64,000 nt of DNA from Mucilaginibacter sp. MD40. Lineage in GTDB: Bacteria > Bacteroidota > Bacteroidia > Sphingobacteriales > Sphingobacteriaceae. Positions 9,049 through 18,309 of this stretch are shown one piece after another. The stretch is taken from positions 181,086 through 245,085 of the forward strand of contig NZ_NRSW01000001.1 of the NCBI RefSeq assembly GCF_002288635.1, written 5' to 3'. The first letter of the stretch is position 1. Each line of letters opens with the position of its first letter. The notes beneath the pieces are model-generated. The model did not search any database, was not told where the DNA came from, and saw nothing but the letters and a program-made list of their open reading frames with translations. The translations under genes and the position numbers were made by a program.

Positions 9049-10368
9049 TTAAAAAGCCTCGTTCAGCCCCAAAAATAAACCATGAGCGCCATATTTACCC
9101 CATGCATAATCTATACACAGGTTGGTACGGGTAGCTTTATTAAATAACACCCGCAAGCCTGCGCCACCGCCAGGTTGCCAAACACTAAATAGCTTGGTGC
9201 CCAAATCATCATTTGCAGTTTGAAGGCTAAAAAAGGTAACGCCACTTAAAAATTTATTCCGGAGGATAGGGAATCTATACTCTACCTCCGTATCCATGTA
9301 TTGGGTACCTTTGAAGTACGTTACGGTATAGCCCCTGCCGCTCCTGAAGTTAGGGTCGCGGCCAGTACCTGGTAGCTCGAGGTAAGGCAAAGCGCCGCCT
9401 ACTACAAACGTACTCCAGTTCCAGAAAGCGAGCACATGCTCGGGATGGCTCGACGATAGACTGAAATACTTACGAAAATCTGTTGTAATGATGGCCGCAT
9501 TGCGTGTACTGCCCAGCCATGTTTGGTTAAGCCTTATGCCGGCATCAACGTACATGCCTTTGTAAGCACGATTCTGGTTATCGCGGGTAGTGTATTGGAT
9601 ATTAGCCAGGAAACCATTAGCCGCGTAATGGTCATTATCGAAACCATTACGGGCATTGTAAATACGATAAGGTGTCAGCACAGAATCGGCGTTGAATTTA
9701 TCATATATCTTACGCCGTATATCAAATGATACCCCGGCGCCTACAAATAAGCCTTTGTCTATCTGCTTATATACCTTTTCACGAAAGCTGTAGTACTGCG
9801 CGTTTAATACATAAGGTTTACGCCCCGGGTTACTCAGCACCAGGTTTTCGGTAGTGCTGTTATCGGCGTTACCTATGCCAATGCCAAAGTCGGGTGTTAC
9901 GGTTTTAGCTGCTACCAGGCTACCCTGAAAATTCCACTTATTGCCCGGTGTATAAACGTTATGGGTAAGGTAAAAATAAATTATATTTTTTGTGGTGATG
10001 GATGCCGAAGTAGCCGCTACGGAAAGTAAAGTATTAGGATCACTACCCAATACTTTTCCCGCCACGGCCTTAATACCTATTTGTGTACCAATACTGGGGT
10101 TAGATGCCAGGTTGGGGATGATGGTAATACCAGATGATTTCTTTTTTACGCTATCAGCCTTTTTATGAGGGTGAAGAATGGCTTTTACCAGGTCGCCAAA
10201 ATCATACTGTCCGGCGGTGTTGTCCGGCTTAATTATCTTTTTGCCTTGCTTTCCCAGCGAATCAGCCTTTACCGTATCTGCGGGTGTAACCTGGGCATAA
10301 CCCTTATTCCCTGCTATTAAAAACAGGATAATACAACAGCTTAAAAAATATCTGAAAACTTTATCCAA
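9049..10368 (-). CDS. BamA/TamA-family (D15-like) outer-membrane barrel protein without POTRA domains
   Basis: 439 residues, signal peptide (IILFLIAGNKGYAQ), then a Lys-rich linker to about residue 80. The remaining about 350 residues have alternating beta-strand character. The late segment 'GRDPNFRSGRGYTVTYFKGTQYMDTEVEYRFPI' matches the omp85 'bacterial surface antigen' barrel, including a (V/I)RG(Y/F)-like turn (GRGY). The C-terminus 'HGLFLGLNEAF' ends in Phe. POTRA repeats are absent, so this belongs to the short, single-barrel BamA/TamA-like group common in Bacteroidota, of unknown cargo, and is not BamA itself. Confidence 0.8.
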   Translation of the reverse strand: MDKVFRYFLSCCIILFLIAGNKGYAQVTPADTVKADSLGKQGKKIIKPDNTAGQYDFGDLVKAILHPHKKADSVKKKSSGITIIPNLASNPSIGTQIGIKAVAGKVLGSDPNTLLSVAATSASITTKNIIYFYLTHNVYTPGNKWNFQGSLVAAKTVTPDFGIGIGNADNSTTENLVLSNPGRKPYVLNAQYYSFREKVYKQIDKGLFVGAGVSFDIRRKIYDKFNADSVLTPYRIYNARNGFDNDHYAANGFLANIQYTTRDNQNRAYKGMYVDAGIRLNQTWLGSTRNAAIITTDFRKYFSLSSSHPEHVLAFWNWSTFVVGGALPYLELPGTGRDPNFRSGRGYTVTYFKGTQYMDTEVEYRFPILRNKFLSGVTFFSLQTANDDLGTKLFSVWQPGGGAGLRVLFNKATRTNLCIDYAWGKYGAHGLFLGLNEAF

Positions 10369-10537
10369 AATAGTATATGTTGATGAGCTGTTATTAACAA
10401 CTTATCCTGCATAAAGTTAGCTGCAATTTTATTTTAGACATTATCCCGACAAACAGGTAAAATTTATCGGCGATAATTATCCTATTCAGCAACAACCAAC
10501 TACATCTTGGTTTGGTTTATAGCCAAACACCTGCTCG

Positions 10538-11332
10538 TTATAAAGCAGGTGTTAACATGGGCATTTTTACCTTGTAACGATAACCGCCGGGCAAGGCGTC
10601 TTCTTCTTTTAAAAACTCATGGCCTTTTTTACTCAGCCAAAATGTTTGTGTAAAACGGGTGCCCGCGTGTTCGCCTTCGTTTACCAGCTTCCAGCAATCA
10701 ACCTTATGCCCGTCATAAGTAGTTAACACTTCGCTGCCCGTTACCTTGTATAAAACATATTCGGGTTTGCCGAAACCGGCATCGTAAAAATTAATGGCAA
10801 AACTTTTTCCGGCGGCAAGCGGCAGCATCTCAAATGTTTCAATATCCAGGTTCCAGTTAAAACATGGCTCGTTAAAATCCATCTTAAAATCTTTTTTGGT
10901 GTTATTGGCTACTGTATCAGTGCCTGTTATAGACATGGTGCCCCAATTGTAGGCTACCTTTTTACCGTTAATCGTTTCTGAATGATATATGGCAGAAAAA
11001 TCGCTCATACGATTTAATGAGTAGCCGGTACGATAGCTAATGGTATCGCTGCCGTACCAATGCTGGGTAGTGGCAAACACCTTTTCGTTATTGCGCGTGA
11101 TGATCTGTGTGTTTCTGAGCCATAGCCAAAACCGTAATACTTTAGGGTTTCTGTCCGTTTTAAAATATACCATGTACTGCCTAAGTCCCGGTTTAAGGCT
11201 GGATGTATTTAAACGATGATCCTTAAGCCTGATGGTATCTACCTTTTGGGCGAATGAAGAAACTGGCCGGGCCGCTAAAAATAGAGTACCAATAATTAAC
11301 AATAACGAAGTGGTGAGTGATCTGTACAACAT
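10538..11332 (-). CDS. Secreted DUF3108-like protein of unknown function
   Basis: The ATG at 11332 (MLYRSLTTSLLL) is preferred over an upstream in-frame start at 11365, because it places a normal Sec signal peptide at the very N-terminus (264 residues). The body is beta-rich with 'ETFEMLPLAAGKSFAINFYDAG' and 'YDGHKVDCWKLV', similar in layout to DUF3108 periplasmic proteins. There is no catalytic motif. An AACACCTGCT/AGCAGGTGTT hairpin at 10526-10553 overlaps the stop codon. It is monocistronic and divergent from the sensor kinase gene. Family call is tentative. Confidence 0.55.
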   Translation of the reverse strand: MLYRSLTTSLLLIIGTLFLAARPVSSFAQKVDTIRLKDHRLNTSSLKPGLRQYMVYFKTDRNPKVLRFWLWLRNTQIITRNNEKVFATTQHWYGSDTISYRTGYSLNRMSDFSAIYHSETINGKKVAYNWGTMSITGTDTVANNTKKDFKMDFNEPCFNWNLDIETFEMLPLAAGKSFAINFYDAGFGKPEYVLYKVTGSEVLTTYDGHKVDCWKLVNEGEHAGTRFTQTFWLSKKGHEFLKEEDALPGGYRYKVKMPMLTPAL

Positions 11333-11546
11333 AATGATATGGATTAATGATGTACAAAGCTGCATGGAGCAGCCTTCTTTCGCATATTCCGTTCAATACT
11401 TTCCTGCTTATTTTTAATTGGCACTGGCCGTATTTCAATAATCGCCGTGACTGTGTTATAAGGCTGATTTTTAGTGATCGGTTGAAAAAATAGCACGGAT
11501 CGTTTAAAAGCGCCTTTGAAATATAAAAAGCTTAGTACTTTTAAAG

Positions 11547-12563
11547 ATGACTGTAAAGTTTAAACCCTCCTTAGTGCAGATGCAGTGGTTAGTGTGGGTA
11601 GTGATCTACCTCATGCTATTCCTATCGCTTACCGCTATGGATGGCGTTTTCCAGGCCGCGGTATACGCGCTGCTGAACACTGCTTTTTACGCTGCCATTA
11701 TTTACGGCAATATTTCATGGCTCTTTCCCAGGCTGTATCAAAAGGGGAGCATTGTATGGTATGTGCTTTCTGTTATTGCGTTTTTACTGGCCGTAGGATT
11801 AATAAGGGCTGTGTTAACAGTAAATATTTACAACGCTCTTTTTGCCGCCAAGCCCGAACCCATGAGCATGAAGGCTATCACCAGCTTTGTATTGGGCGGC
11901 ATAACGGTCTTCTTCTTCAGCTTTGCTTTTCGCCTGGCACTGGCATACTTTACGCTGAAAGAACAAGCTGCTAAGGCCATGGCGCAAAAGGCCAGCGCGG
12001 AGCTGGACCTGCTTAAATCACAAGTGCAACCTCATTTTTTATTTAATACACTCAACAACATTTACTACGAAGCATACATGGAAGCCCCGCGTACAGCCGC
12101 CCTGATTGAGCGACTGGCAGATGTTATGCGGTATTTTGTTGACGAAAGCCCGAAAAGCCTTGTAAGCCTGAACACCGAGGTGCAATTCATAGAAAACTAT
12201 ATAGCGCTGGAGAAAATAAGAATACGGTATGCTTTAAATATTTCATTTGAAAAGCAATACAGCCCAAACCTAAGCATCCCCCCTATGCTACTGATGACAT
12301 TTGCGGAAAATGTTTTCAAACATGGCATTGATAAAAGCAGCAACGACAATAGGGTGTCTTTATCGCTAACAGAAAGTAACGGGCGTTTGATATACACCGT
12401 AAGTAACACGATGCCACAACAGGAGATACCCAGCCTTAAAAGTGGATTGGGTATAGCTAATCTGGAAAAACGCTTAGCCATTTTGTATAGTAACAATTTC
12501 GAGTTGCATACATCAAACAACGGCGAAGTATTTACAGCTACACTTAACATCCCGCTGGCATGA
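11547..12563 (+). CDS. LytS/YehU-type sensor histidine kinase (His_kinase family PF06580)
   Basis: 338 residues. Four hydrophobic helices span residues about 10-140. A coiled stretch then leads into the phosphoacceptor motif 'LLKSQVQPHFLFNTLNNIYYEAY', with the conserved His at about residue 163. The ATP-binding region 'IPPMLLMTFAENVFKHG' and 'SGLGIANLEKRLAILY' completes the LytS-like kinase core. It overlaps the response regulator by four bases (ATGA), so the pair is one translationally coupled unit. No extracellular sensor domain is apparent, so stimuli probably act on the membrane part. Confidence 0.92.
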   Translation: MTVKFKPSLVQMQWLVWVVIYLMLFLSLTAMDGVFQAAVYALLNTAFYAAIIYGNISWLFPRLYQKGSIVWYVLSVIAFLLAVGLIRAVLTVNIYNALFAAKPEPMSMKAITSFVLGGITVFFFSFAFRLALAYFTLKEQAAKAMAQKASAELDLLKSQVQPHFLFNTLNNIYYEAYMEAPRTAALIERLADVMRYFVDESPKSLVSLNTEVQFIENYIALEKIRIRYALNISFEKQYSPNLSIPPMLLMTFAENVFKHGIDKSSNDNRVSLSLTESNGRLIYTVSNTMPQQEIPSLKSGLGIANLEKRLAILYSNNFELHTSNNGEVFTATLNIPLA

Positions 12564-13273
12564 GTTTGAAGTATATTATTGTTGATGATGAACCAAACGC
12601 GGTTAACCTTTTAGAAGTTTTGCTTGGCCAGGTAACTGACTGGCAACTGCTTGGCAAGTGCTATAACGGTATAGAAGCGCTGGAAATGTTAAAGCATCAC
12701 AAGGCCGATCTGATCTTCCTGGATATTAATATGCCCCACCTCACCGGTATAGAATTAGCCGGACTGCTGCCACCCGAAATCAAAATTGTATTTACTACCG
12801 CTTACTCCGACTACGCGGCGGAAAGTTATACCTTCCAAACAATTGATTATTTACTTAAGCCTATCACCCTAAAGCGTGTTTTAGCAGCCAAACAAAAAAT
12901 AGAAGCGGCTTTTGCCAAAGCTATGCCGATTGCTCCCAAACAGGAAACAGGGCCCGAAGCCAACTATTTTTTTGTAAAATCGGGGAAAACTATACGTAAC
13001 ATCCTGCTGGATGATGTGCTGTACTTTGAAGGCGAAAAGGAATATGTAAGGCTGGTTACACCTACAGAACAATTGCTTATTTATCGCCGCCTAAAGGATA
13101 TTGAAGAACAGCTATCCCAGCCTTTTATGCGTGTACACCATTCGTACATCGTAAATACCCGCCTTATTACCAAAGTGCAGGATAATCATATTTATATAGG
13201 TGATAAACAAATACCCATTAGCACCAAGTTCCGTGACGACTTTATGGCGCTAATAAAAAAGCGGATGTTTTGA
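12560..13273 (+). CDS. LytTR-family response regulator
   Basis: 237 residues. The receiver domain (1-120) has acidic residues in 'IVDDEPNA', the phosphoacceptor Asp at about residue 55 in 'LIFLDINMPHLTG', and a conserved Lys in 'YLLKPI'. The LytTR DNA-binding domain (about 140-237) shows 'NYFFVKSGKTIRNILLDDVLYFEGEKEYVRL'-type organisation and 'MRVHHSYIVN'. It is the cognate partner of the overlapping kinase. Its target genes cannot be read from the window. It ends 2 bp from the convergent asparaginase gene, without room for a separate terminator. Confidence 0.93.
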   Translation: MSLKYIIVDDEPNAVNLLEVLLGQVTDWQLLGKCYNGIEALEMLKHHKADLIFLDINMPHLTGIELAGLLPPEIKIVFTTAYSDYAAESYTFQTIDYLLKPITLKRVLAAKQKIEAAFAKAMPIAPKQETGPEANYFFVKSGKTIRNILLDDVLYFEGEKEYVRLVTPTEQLLIYRRLKDIEEQLSQPFMRVHHSYIVNTRLITKVQDNHIYIGDKQIPISTKFRDDFMALIKKRMF

Positions 13274-13275
13274 GA

Positions 13276-14295
13276 TTAAGACTCTGTCAGTTCGCCGCGG
13301 AGGTCTTTCTCCAGACAACGCCGTACCTCGATAGGGTCATTGATCTCTCCAAGCAGATACATCATTTTGGTAACAGCCGCCTCAAAGGTCATGTCATAAC
13401 CGCTGGCAACGCCAATATCTTTTAACTGCTTGCTGGTTTCGTACCGGCCAAGTTCAACCGTGCCCACCTTGCATTGCGAAATATCCAGGATAACCTTACC
13501 GGCATCAATAGCGTTTTTAAGCAGGTCAACAAACCATTGGTCGGTAGTAGTATTACCGGCGCCAAAGGTTTCCATCACAATACCGCGTACATCGGCGCCT
13601 AAAATTGTTTCTACCACTTTAGGGCTGATACCCGGGTACAATTTAAGCACGGCCACATCGCTTACCAGATGGTTATGTATCTTCAACGGGCCTTCTCCCG
13701 GCTGCCTGATATCATTTGGGCTAAAGCGTAAATGCACACCCGACTCGGCCAGTATAGGATAATTAGGCGAGCGGAACGCCTCAAATTTTGATGAATTGTA
13801 TTTGAACGCCCGGTTTCCCCTGAAAAGCTTGTAATCAAAATAGATACATACTTCAGGTACCCGCGAACGGTCGTTCTTTTTAGCTTTCGCTATCTCAATG
13901 GCTGTCATCAGGTTTTCCTTCGCATCGGTACGTACCGCGCTTATGGGCAACTGCGAACCGGTGAAAACCACTGCCTTGTTCAAGTTTTGCAGCATGAAGC
14001 TCAGGGCTGATGCTGTAAAGGCCATGGTATCCGAACCGTGTAAAATAACAAAGCCGTCCACCTCATTATAATTAGCCTCAATAAGTGATGCCAGCTCGCC
14101 CCATATCTCGGGGTTCATGTTAGATGAGTCGATAATATGCTCGAAAGAGTGCACCTTAATTTTACAATTAAGTTTCTCCAACTCAGGCACATTATCCATT
14201 ATCTGCTCAAAATTAATGGGAACTAATGCTTTGGAAACAGGGTCGCTCATCATACCTATTGTCCCTCCGGTATAGATGATCAAAATCTGGCTCAT
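13276..14295 (-). CDS. ansA: Type I (cytoplasmic) L-asparaginase
   Basis: 339 residues, no signal peptide. The N-terminal 'IIYTGGTIGMM' carries the first catalytic threonine. 'GFVILHGSDTMAFTASALSFML' (about 80-100) carries the second Thr-Asp pair of the asparaginase/glutaminase fold. The length and lack of a leader match the cytoplasmic AnsA group. The enzyme hydrolyses L-asparagine to aspartate and ammonia. It follows tatD by 40 bp on the same strand, so the two are likely co-transcribed. Confidence 0.92.
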   Translation of the reverse strand: MSQILIIYTGGTIGMMSDPVSKALVPINFEQIMDNVPELEKLNCKIKVHSFEHIIDSSNMNPEIWGELASLIEANYNEVDGFVILHGSDTMAFTASALSFMLQNLNKAVVFTGSQLPISAVRTDAKENLMTAIEIAKAKKNDRSRVPEVCIYFDYKLFRGNRAFKYNSSKFEAFRSPNYPILAESGVHLRFSPNDIRQPGEGPLKIHNHLVSDVAVLKLYPGISPKVVETILGADVRGIVMETFGAGNTTTDQWFVDLLKNAIDAGKVILDISQCKVGTVELGRYETSKQLKDIGVASGYDMTFEAAVTKMMYLLGEINDPIEVRRCLEKDLRGELTES

Positions 14296-14335
14296 GTAGT
14301 AGGATTACTGGTGTTACAGCGTCAAATATAATTAT

Positions 14336-15103
14336 TTAAATGCCAAAAACGGCCCTTGAGTTACGTGTTGTTACCTCGGCTACCTCTTCTATAAATAAGT
14401 TTTTAATGTCCGCTACCTTCTGCGCTACGTAAATAAGGTAGGCGCTCTCATTGGGTTTCCCCCTGTAAGGCACAGGTGTAAGGTATGGCGAATCGGTTTC
14501 CAAAACAATGTGTTTCAGGTCGATATCCGCGACTACCTTGTCCAAACCGGCATTTTTGTAGGTAACCACACCACCAATACCCAAATAAAAACCCAGGCCG
14601 GTAATTTTTAGCGCCTGTTCTGTTGTGCCTGAGAAACAATGAAAAATACCGCGGAGATTATCGTCTTTTTCTTCCTGCAATACCTGGTATACCTCATCAA
14701 ACGCGTCGCGACAATGGATTACTATGGGCAGGTTAAGTGTTTTAGCCCATTTGATCTGCAGCTTAAAGGCCTGTATCTGCTCGTTAATAAAGGTTTTATC
14801 CCAATACAGGTCAATACCTATCTCGCCTATGGCATAAACCGGGTGGCGGTGCAGCGCGGGTTGTATGACGGCCAGTTCTTCTTCCCACGTTTCCTTTACG
14901 GAGCAGGGATGCAGGCCCAGCATGGCATAACAATTATCCGGGTAGGCGGTGATCAGATCAGACATTAACGGCACCGAGGCAACATCCACATTAGGCAGGA
15001 ATAAACGTTCTACACCATTTTGCAGGCATCGTTGCATCATTTCCGCCCGTTTAGCGGCATCTGTTTCATAATAAAGATGGGTATGCGTATCTGTTAGTAC
15101 CAT
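14336..15103 (-). CDS. tatD: TatD-family metal-dependent hydrolase (DNase)
   Basis: 255 residues, a TIM-barrel amidohydrolase-like protein. Metal ligands are recognisable in 'TDTHTHLYY' (residues 4-12), 'GEIGIDLYWD', 'VIHCRDAFDE', 'IFHCFSGT' and 'LETDSPYLTP'. These are the complete TatD signature set. Family members are 3'-5' exonucleases acting on DNA or RNA and take part in repair of oxidised DNA. It is the first gene of a probable two-gene unit with ansA. Confidence 0.93.
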   Translation of the reverse strand: MVLTDTHTHLYYETDAAKRAEMMQRCLQNGVERLFLPNVDVASVPLMSDLITAYPDNCYAMLGLHPCSVKETWEEELAVIQPALHRHPVYAIGEIGIDLYWDKTFINEQIQAFKLQIKWAKTLNLPIVIHCRDAFDEVYQVLQEEKDDNLRGIFHCFSGTTEQALKITGLGFYLGIGGVVTYKNAGLDKVVADIDLKHIVLETDSPYLTPVPYRGKPNESAYLIYVAQKVADIKNLFIEEVAEVTTRNSRAVFGI

Positions 15104-15117
15104 GGTGCAAAAATAAC

Positions 15118-15142
15118 AAAGCCTTCCATGAGGGAAGGCTTT
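15118..15142 (-). terminator. Intrinsic terminator downstream of the first FKBP gene
   Basis: A 10-bp stem AAAGCCTTCC/GGAAGGCTTT with a 5-nt loop, 11 bp after the FKBP stop. On the minus strand it is followed by a T-rich tract (TTTGTTATTTTTG). Confidence 0.8.
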
Positions 15143-15153
15143 GCTGTGTCATT

Positions 15154-16137
15154 TTAATTTTTCTTTCTGGTAGCGGTACGCTTTCTGGTGGTTGCTTTCT
15201 TTTTAGTTGCTTTAGTAACAGGCGCGTGTTTTACCCGCACTACCTTTACCAACTCAACATCAAATATCAGCGGTGAGTATGGCTGGATATCCTGCCCGGC
15301 GCCGCGCTCGCCATAAGCCAGTTTTGAAGGTATGAGGAAAGTTGCCTTTGAACCTTCGTTCAGCAGCAATAAACCTTCATCCCAACCTGGTATCACCCGC
15401 CCTGAACCCAGCGCAAAGCTGATAGGCTCATAGGTACGGCCTGGCTGCTGTAGGCCGCCTGCTTTGGCATCCGCTTCAATGCTGCTGTCAAATACTTTTC
15501 CATCCAGAGTGCGGCCGGTGTAGTTAACGTATACCGTATCGCCATTTAAAGGCTTAGGCTTGATACCCTTGCTTTTAATAACATATTTTAAGCCCGACGT
15601 GGTAGTAACCGGCGCAAGCTTATTGGTGGCGATATATTTGTTCAGGTTTTCCGCTTCGGCAAGTTTAAGCTTTTCGGCCTCGACTTTCAATTTAGCCATG
15701 GCCGCGTTGCGTTCTGCCATAGCTTCTTCCAGCGTTTGCGCCTTTAATATTTTAATGTTAAAAAACACATTGCCGCCTTTAGTGAAGATAGCCGGCATTT
15801 CGGTTTCGTGGCCTTTGAAAATCGAGTCGACAGGTACCTTTACAAAGGCGCTATCGTTTACGCTCATCAACTGGAAAATATCCATCAGGTCGGCAGGGTT
15901 GCTGCTTGCCCTTATCTGCGCTTTTACCGGCTGGCCTTGTTTATAGGTACTAAATAATATTGAATCCTTATCGGTTTTTTGTACCGCCTGGAAGCTGATC
16001 ACATCATTCACTGCCAGTTTGCGGCCCGGTTGGGCAGGAAAAATTTGGTACTCTACGCCATGAGCTGCTTTTTTTAACTGAGCCGATGCGCTAACTGCCG
16101 TTAAGGCAAAAATTATGGTATAAAGGGTCTTTTTCAT
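15154..16137 (-). CDS. Secreted FKBP-type peptidyl-prolyl isomerase with a lysine/arginine-rich tail
   Basis: The start is placed at the ATG at 16137; the upstream in-frame codon is GTG. The 327-residue protein has a signal peptide (IIFALTAVSASAQ), a degenerate FKBP-like N-terminal half (about 25-140) and an Ala/Lys/Glu-rich helical linker. A canonical FKBP domain follows (about 170-300), with 'GDTVYVNYTGRTLDGKVFDSS', 'VIPGWDEGLLLLNEGSKATFLIPS' and 'YGERGAG'. The last 25 residues are strongly basic (repeats of K/R/T), which is unusual for a secreted PPIase. It lies downstream of a paralogue (16195-17160), with a terminator between the two. Confidence 0.88.
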   Translation of the reverse strand: MKKTLYTIIFALTAVSASAQLKKAAHGVEYQIFPAQPGRKLAVNDVISFQAVQKTDKDSILFSTYKQGQPVKAQIRASSNPADLMDIFQLMSVNDSAFVKVPVDSIFKGHETEMPAIFTKGGNVFFNIKILKAQTLEEAMAERNAAMAKLKVEAEKLKLAEAENLNKYIATNKLAPVTTTSGLKYVIKSKGIKPKPLNGDTVYVNYTGRTLDGKVFDSSIEADAKAGGLQQPGRTYEPISFALGSGRVIPGWDEGLLLLNEGSKATFLIPSKLAYGERGAGQDIQPYSPLIFDVELVKVVRVKHAPVTKATKKKATTRKRTATRKKN

Positions 16138-16150
16138 GATCACATAAAAA

Positions 16151-16176
16151 AGCCCCCCGGCAAAAGCCGGGAGGCT
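16151..16176 (-). terminator. Intrinsic terminator between the two FKBP genes
   Basis: An 11-bp GC-rich stem (AGCCCCCCGGC / GCCGGGAGGCT, one mismatch) with an AAAA loop, followed on the minus strand by TTTTT. It ends transcription of the upstream FKBP lipoprotein gene. Confidence 0.85.
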
Positions 16177-16194
16177 ATGTATACATTTATAATA

Positions 16195-17160
16195 TTATCT
16201 GGCCTGTGGCATCATCATTGGCTGTGGCCTCTTAGGTGCATTAGGATCAGTTTTTATAATATTTACTATCTCGATATCAAAAGTAAGCGGAGCAAATGAC
16301 GGGATAATACCGTTGCCTATACCCTGCTCGCCATAACCTAATTCTGATGGGATAACAAAAGTAGCTTTCGCGCCCTTGTTAAGCAATAACAAGCCTTCAT
16401 CCCAGCCGCGTATCACGCTGCCCTCGCCTACTTTTACTTTAATAGGTTTGTACTCGCGGCGGGCATCATAGGTTTTAGCCTGTTTAGCATCTTCTTTAAT
16501 GCTGCTGTCAAATACTTTACCGTTAAGCAACCTGCCGGTGTAATTAATTACGGCAGTATCGCCTGCAACGATATTAGGGCCCGAACCCGGCTTGGTGATC
16601 TGGTACTCTAAACCTGAAGCAGTTTTAGTTACATTCAGTTTTTTATCAGCAACAAATTTTTGCATTTCTGCAGGCTCTTTTTTAGCAGCGGCTTCTTTTA
16701 AAGCTTTGAAATAATCGCTGATGTGCGCCTGGAAAACCGGATCGGTAGTGCTGCCTCTTGGTATTACTTTTTCAACCTTAATTTCGTAAACGATGTATTT
16801 ACCTTTAAAGCCCGGAGGTTTAGGAGCGCCTTTTTTAAACATCGAATCAATGTTCACTTTAATAGTAGCGCTATCGCCTTCGCTTAACATTGGGAATATA
16901 GAAGTAATATCACCTTTATTTGGCGATTTTTGATATACCAATGGTGCAGGCCTGCCCAGGTCATAGGTGCTGCCGATCACTGAATCCGCTTCGTTTTTTA
17001 GGATCAGGTTGATGCTGGCAAAGTCGCCGGGTTTAATGTTAGGTCCTGATTTATCAGTACGGATATTGTAAAGCAAACCGCCATCGGCCTGTTTAAAACC
17101 GCTTTTGCAGCCCGCAAATCCTAAAGCGGCAACAGCCATGATCATTAAGTTCTTTCTCAT
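16195..17160 (-). CDS. FKBP-type peptidyl-prolyl isomerase lipoprotein
   Basis: 321 residues with a lipoprotein signal peptide ending in the lipobox LGFAGC (Cys18). The architecture is the same as the neighbour at 15154: a degenerate FKBP-like half, a Lys/Ala/Glu linker, then a canonical FKBP domain (about 175-305) with 'GDTAVINYTGRLLNGKVFDSS', 'VIRGWDEGLLLLNKGAKATFVIPS' and 'YGEQGIG'. The two are tandem duplicates that differ in anchoring and in the basic tail. It is 14 bp downstream of nrnA on the same strand, so it is probably co-transcribed with it. It likely assists folding of envelope proteins. Confidence 0.9.
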   Translation of the reverse strand: MRKNLMIMAVAALGFAGCKSGFKQADGGLLYNIRTDKSGPNIKPGDFASINLILKNEADSVIGSTYDLGRPAPLVYQKSPNKGDITSIFPMLSEGDSATIKVNIDSMFKKGAPKPPGFKGKYIVYEIKVEKVIPRGSTTDPVFQAHISDYFKALKEAAAKKEPAEMQKFVADKKLNVTKTASGLEYQITKPGSGPNIVAGDTAVINYTGRLLNGKVFDSSIKEDAKQAKTYDARREYKPIKVKVGEGSVIRGWDEGLLLLNKGAKATFVIPSELGYGEQGIGNGIIPSFAPLTFDIEIVNIIKTDPNAPKRPQPMMMPQAR

Positions 17161-17174
17161 GTTTTGTTTAAATG

Positions 17175-18185
17175 TTATTGTATTAATAGTTTTTTATATT
17201 CGGGTAGTATCAATTTCAATTGGGCAACGGTATCATCCAATGATTTATCGGAATGGCCGCCGGCCGCGTTTCTGTGGCCGCCACCATTAAAGTATTTTTT
17301 ACAGATCTCATTAGCCGGGAACTCCCCTTTTGAGCGCAGCGACAGCTTTACCCTGTCAGTACGTTCAACCACAAAAGCGGCAAGGCGCACGCTGGCGATA
17401 GATAAAGCGTAATTTACAATCCCTTCCGTATCGCCGGTATTAACATCAAATCGTTGCAGATCTGCTTTATTAACAGAAATGATAGCGGTATTGTACTCGG
17501 GCAAAATCTCCAGGCAGTTGGCCAGGCAGTGGCCCAAAAACTTAAGCCTGTTTTCTGACGCGCTGTTGTAAACCAGTTCATGAATGCGCGAGTTGTTGGC
17601 GCCGGCGTCAATAAGATCGGCCACAATGCGGTGTACCGCAGATGTAGTATTAGGTAAGCGGAATGATGCCGAATCCGTCATGATACCGGTGTATAAACAA
17701 GTAGCCACATCTTTATTGATCAAAGCCTTGTTGTTAAGCTGATCGGTGATAAAGGTGTACACCAGTTGCGCGGCCGCGCAGGCATTTATATCCCAGTGGC
17801 GGTAATCGTCAAAATCTTCGGGTTCCAGGTGGTGGTCTATCATCACCTTGTAAGCGCTGCTTTTACGTACTTCTTCGCCCAGCTCGTTTATACGGCTCAG
17901 TGAATTAAAATCAAGGCAAAAAACCATCTCCGCTTCGGCAACCAGCCGAGCAGACAGTTCCTGGTTGGCAGTGTAAATGATCACCTCTCCATTTCCGGGC
18001 ATCCAGCTCAGGAAATCCGGGTAGTCTGTAGGCGTTATTACATGCGTGTGGTGCCCCTGCTGTATGAGATAGTTATATAAACCCAACGAAGAGCCCATAG
18101 CATCCCCATCCGGTTTATGGTGGGTAGTGATCACTATTCTGCGTGGCTGGGATAAAAAATCTGTAAGCGAGGCTAAATCCAACAT
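17175..18185 (-). CDS. nrnA: DHH/DHHA1 phosphoesterase (bifunctional oligoribonuclease/PAP phosphatase NrnA type)
   Basis: 336 residues from the ATG at 18185; the codon just upstream is TTG. The DHH domain shows 'VITTHHKPDGDAMGSSLGL' (residues 18-36), 'FCLDFNSLSRI' and the DHH motif in 'MIDHHLEPEDFDD'. The C-terminal DHHA1 domain shows 'KLSLRSKGEFPANEICKKYFNGGGHRNAAGG'-type spacing with the GGGHRNAAGG substrate loop. The enzyme degrades 2-5 nt RNAs and dephosphorylates pAp. It is divergent from ndk and followed by the FKBP lipoprotein gene. Confidence 0.9.
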   Translation of the reverse strand: MLDLASLTDFLSQPRRIVITTHHKPDGDAMGSSLGLYNYLIQQGHHTHVITPTDYPDFLSWMPGNGEVIIYTANQELSARLVAEAEMVFCLDFNSLSRINELGEEVRKSSAYKVMIDHHLEPEDFDDYRHWDINACAAAQLVYTFITDQLNNKALINKDVATCLYTGIMTDSASFRLPNTTSAVHRIVADLIDAGANNSRIHELVYNSASENRLKFLGHCLANCLEILPEYNTAIISVNKADLQRFDVNTGDTEGIVNYALSIASVRLAAFVVERTDRVKLSLRSKGEFPANEICKKYFNGGGHRNAAGGHSDKSLDDTVAQLKLILPEYKKLLIQ

Positions 18186-18276
18186 CAAATATTAAAGCTT
18201 TGCAAAGCTAAATAAATTAATGATATACACATACAGTATTTTAAGGCGCAGGTTTTAAGTTTCAGTTATAAAACGC

Positions 18277-18284
18277 TAATTTTG
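18277..18284 (+). promoter_or_regulatory. Candidate -7 element of the ndk promoter
   Basis: TAATTTTG matches the Bacteroidota -7 consensus TAnnTTTG, 25 bp before the ndk ATG. No clear TTG is seen at the expected -33 spacing. Confidence 0.5.
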
Positions 18285-18309
18285 CGCCTCTTAATTAAAG
18301 CACATTATA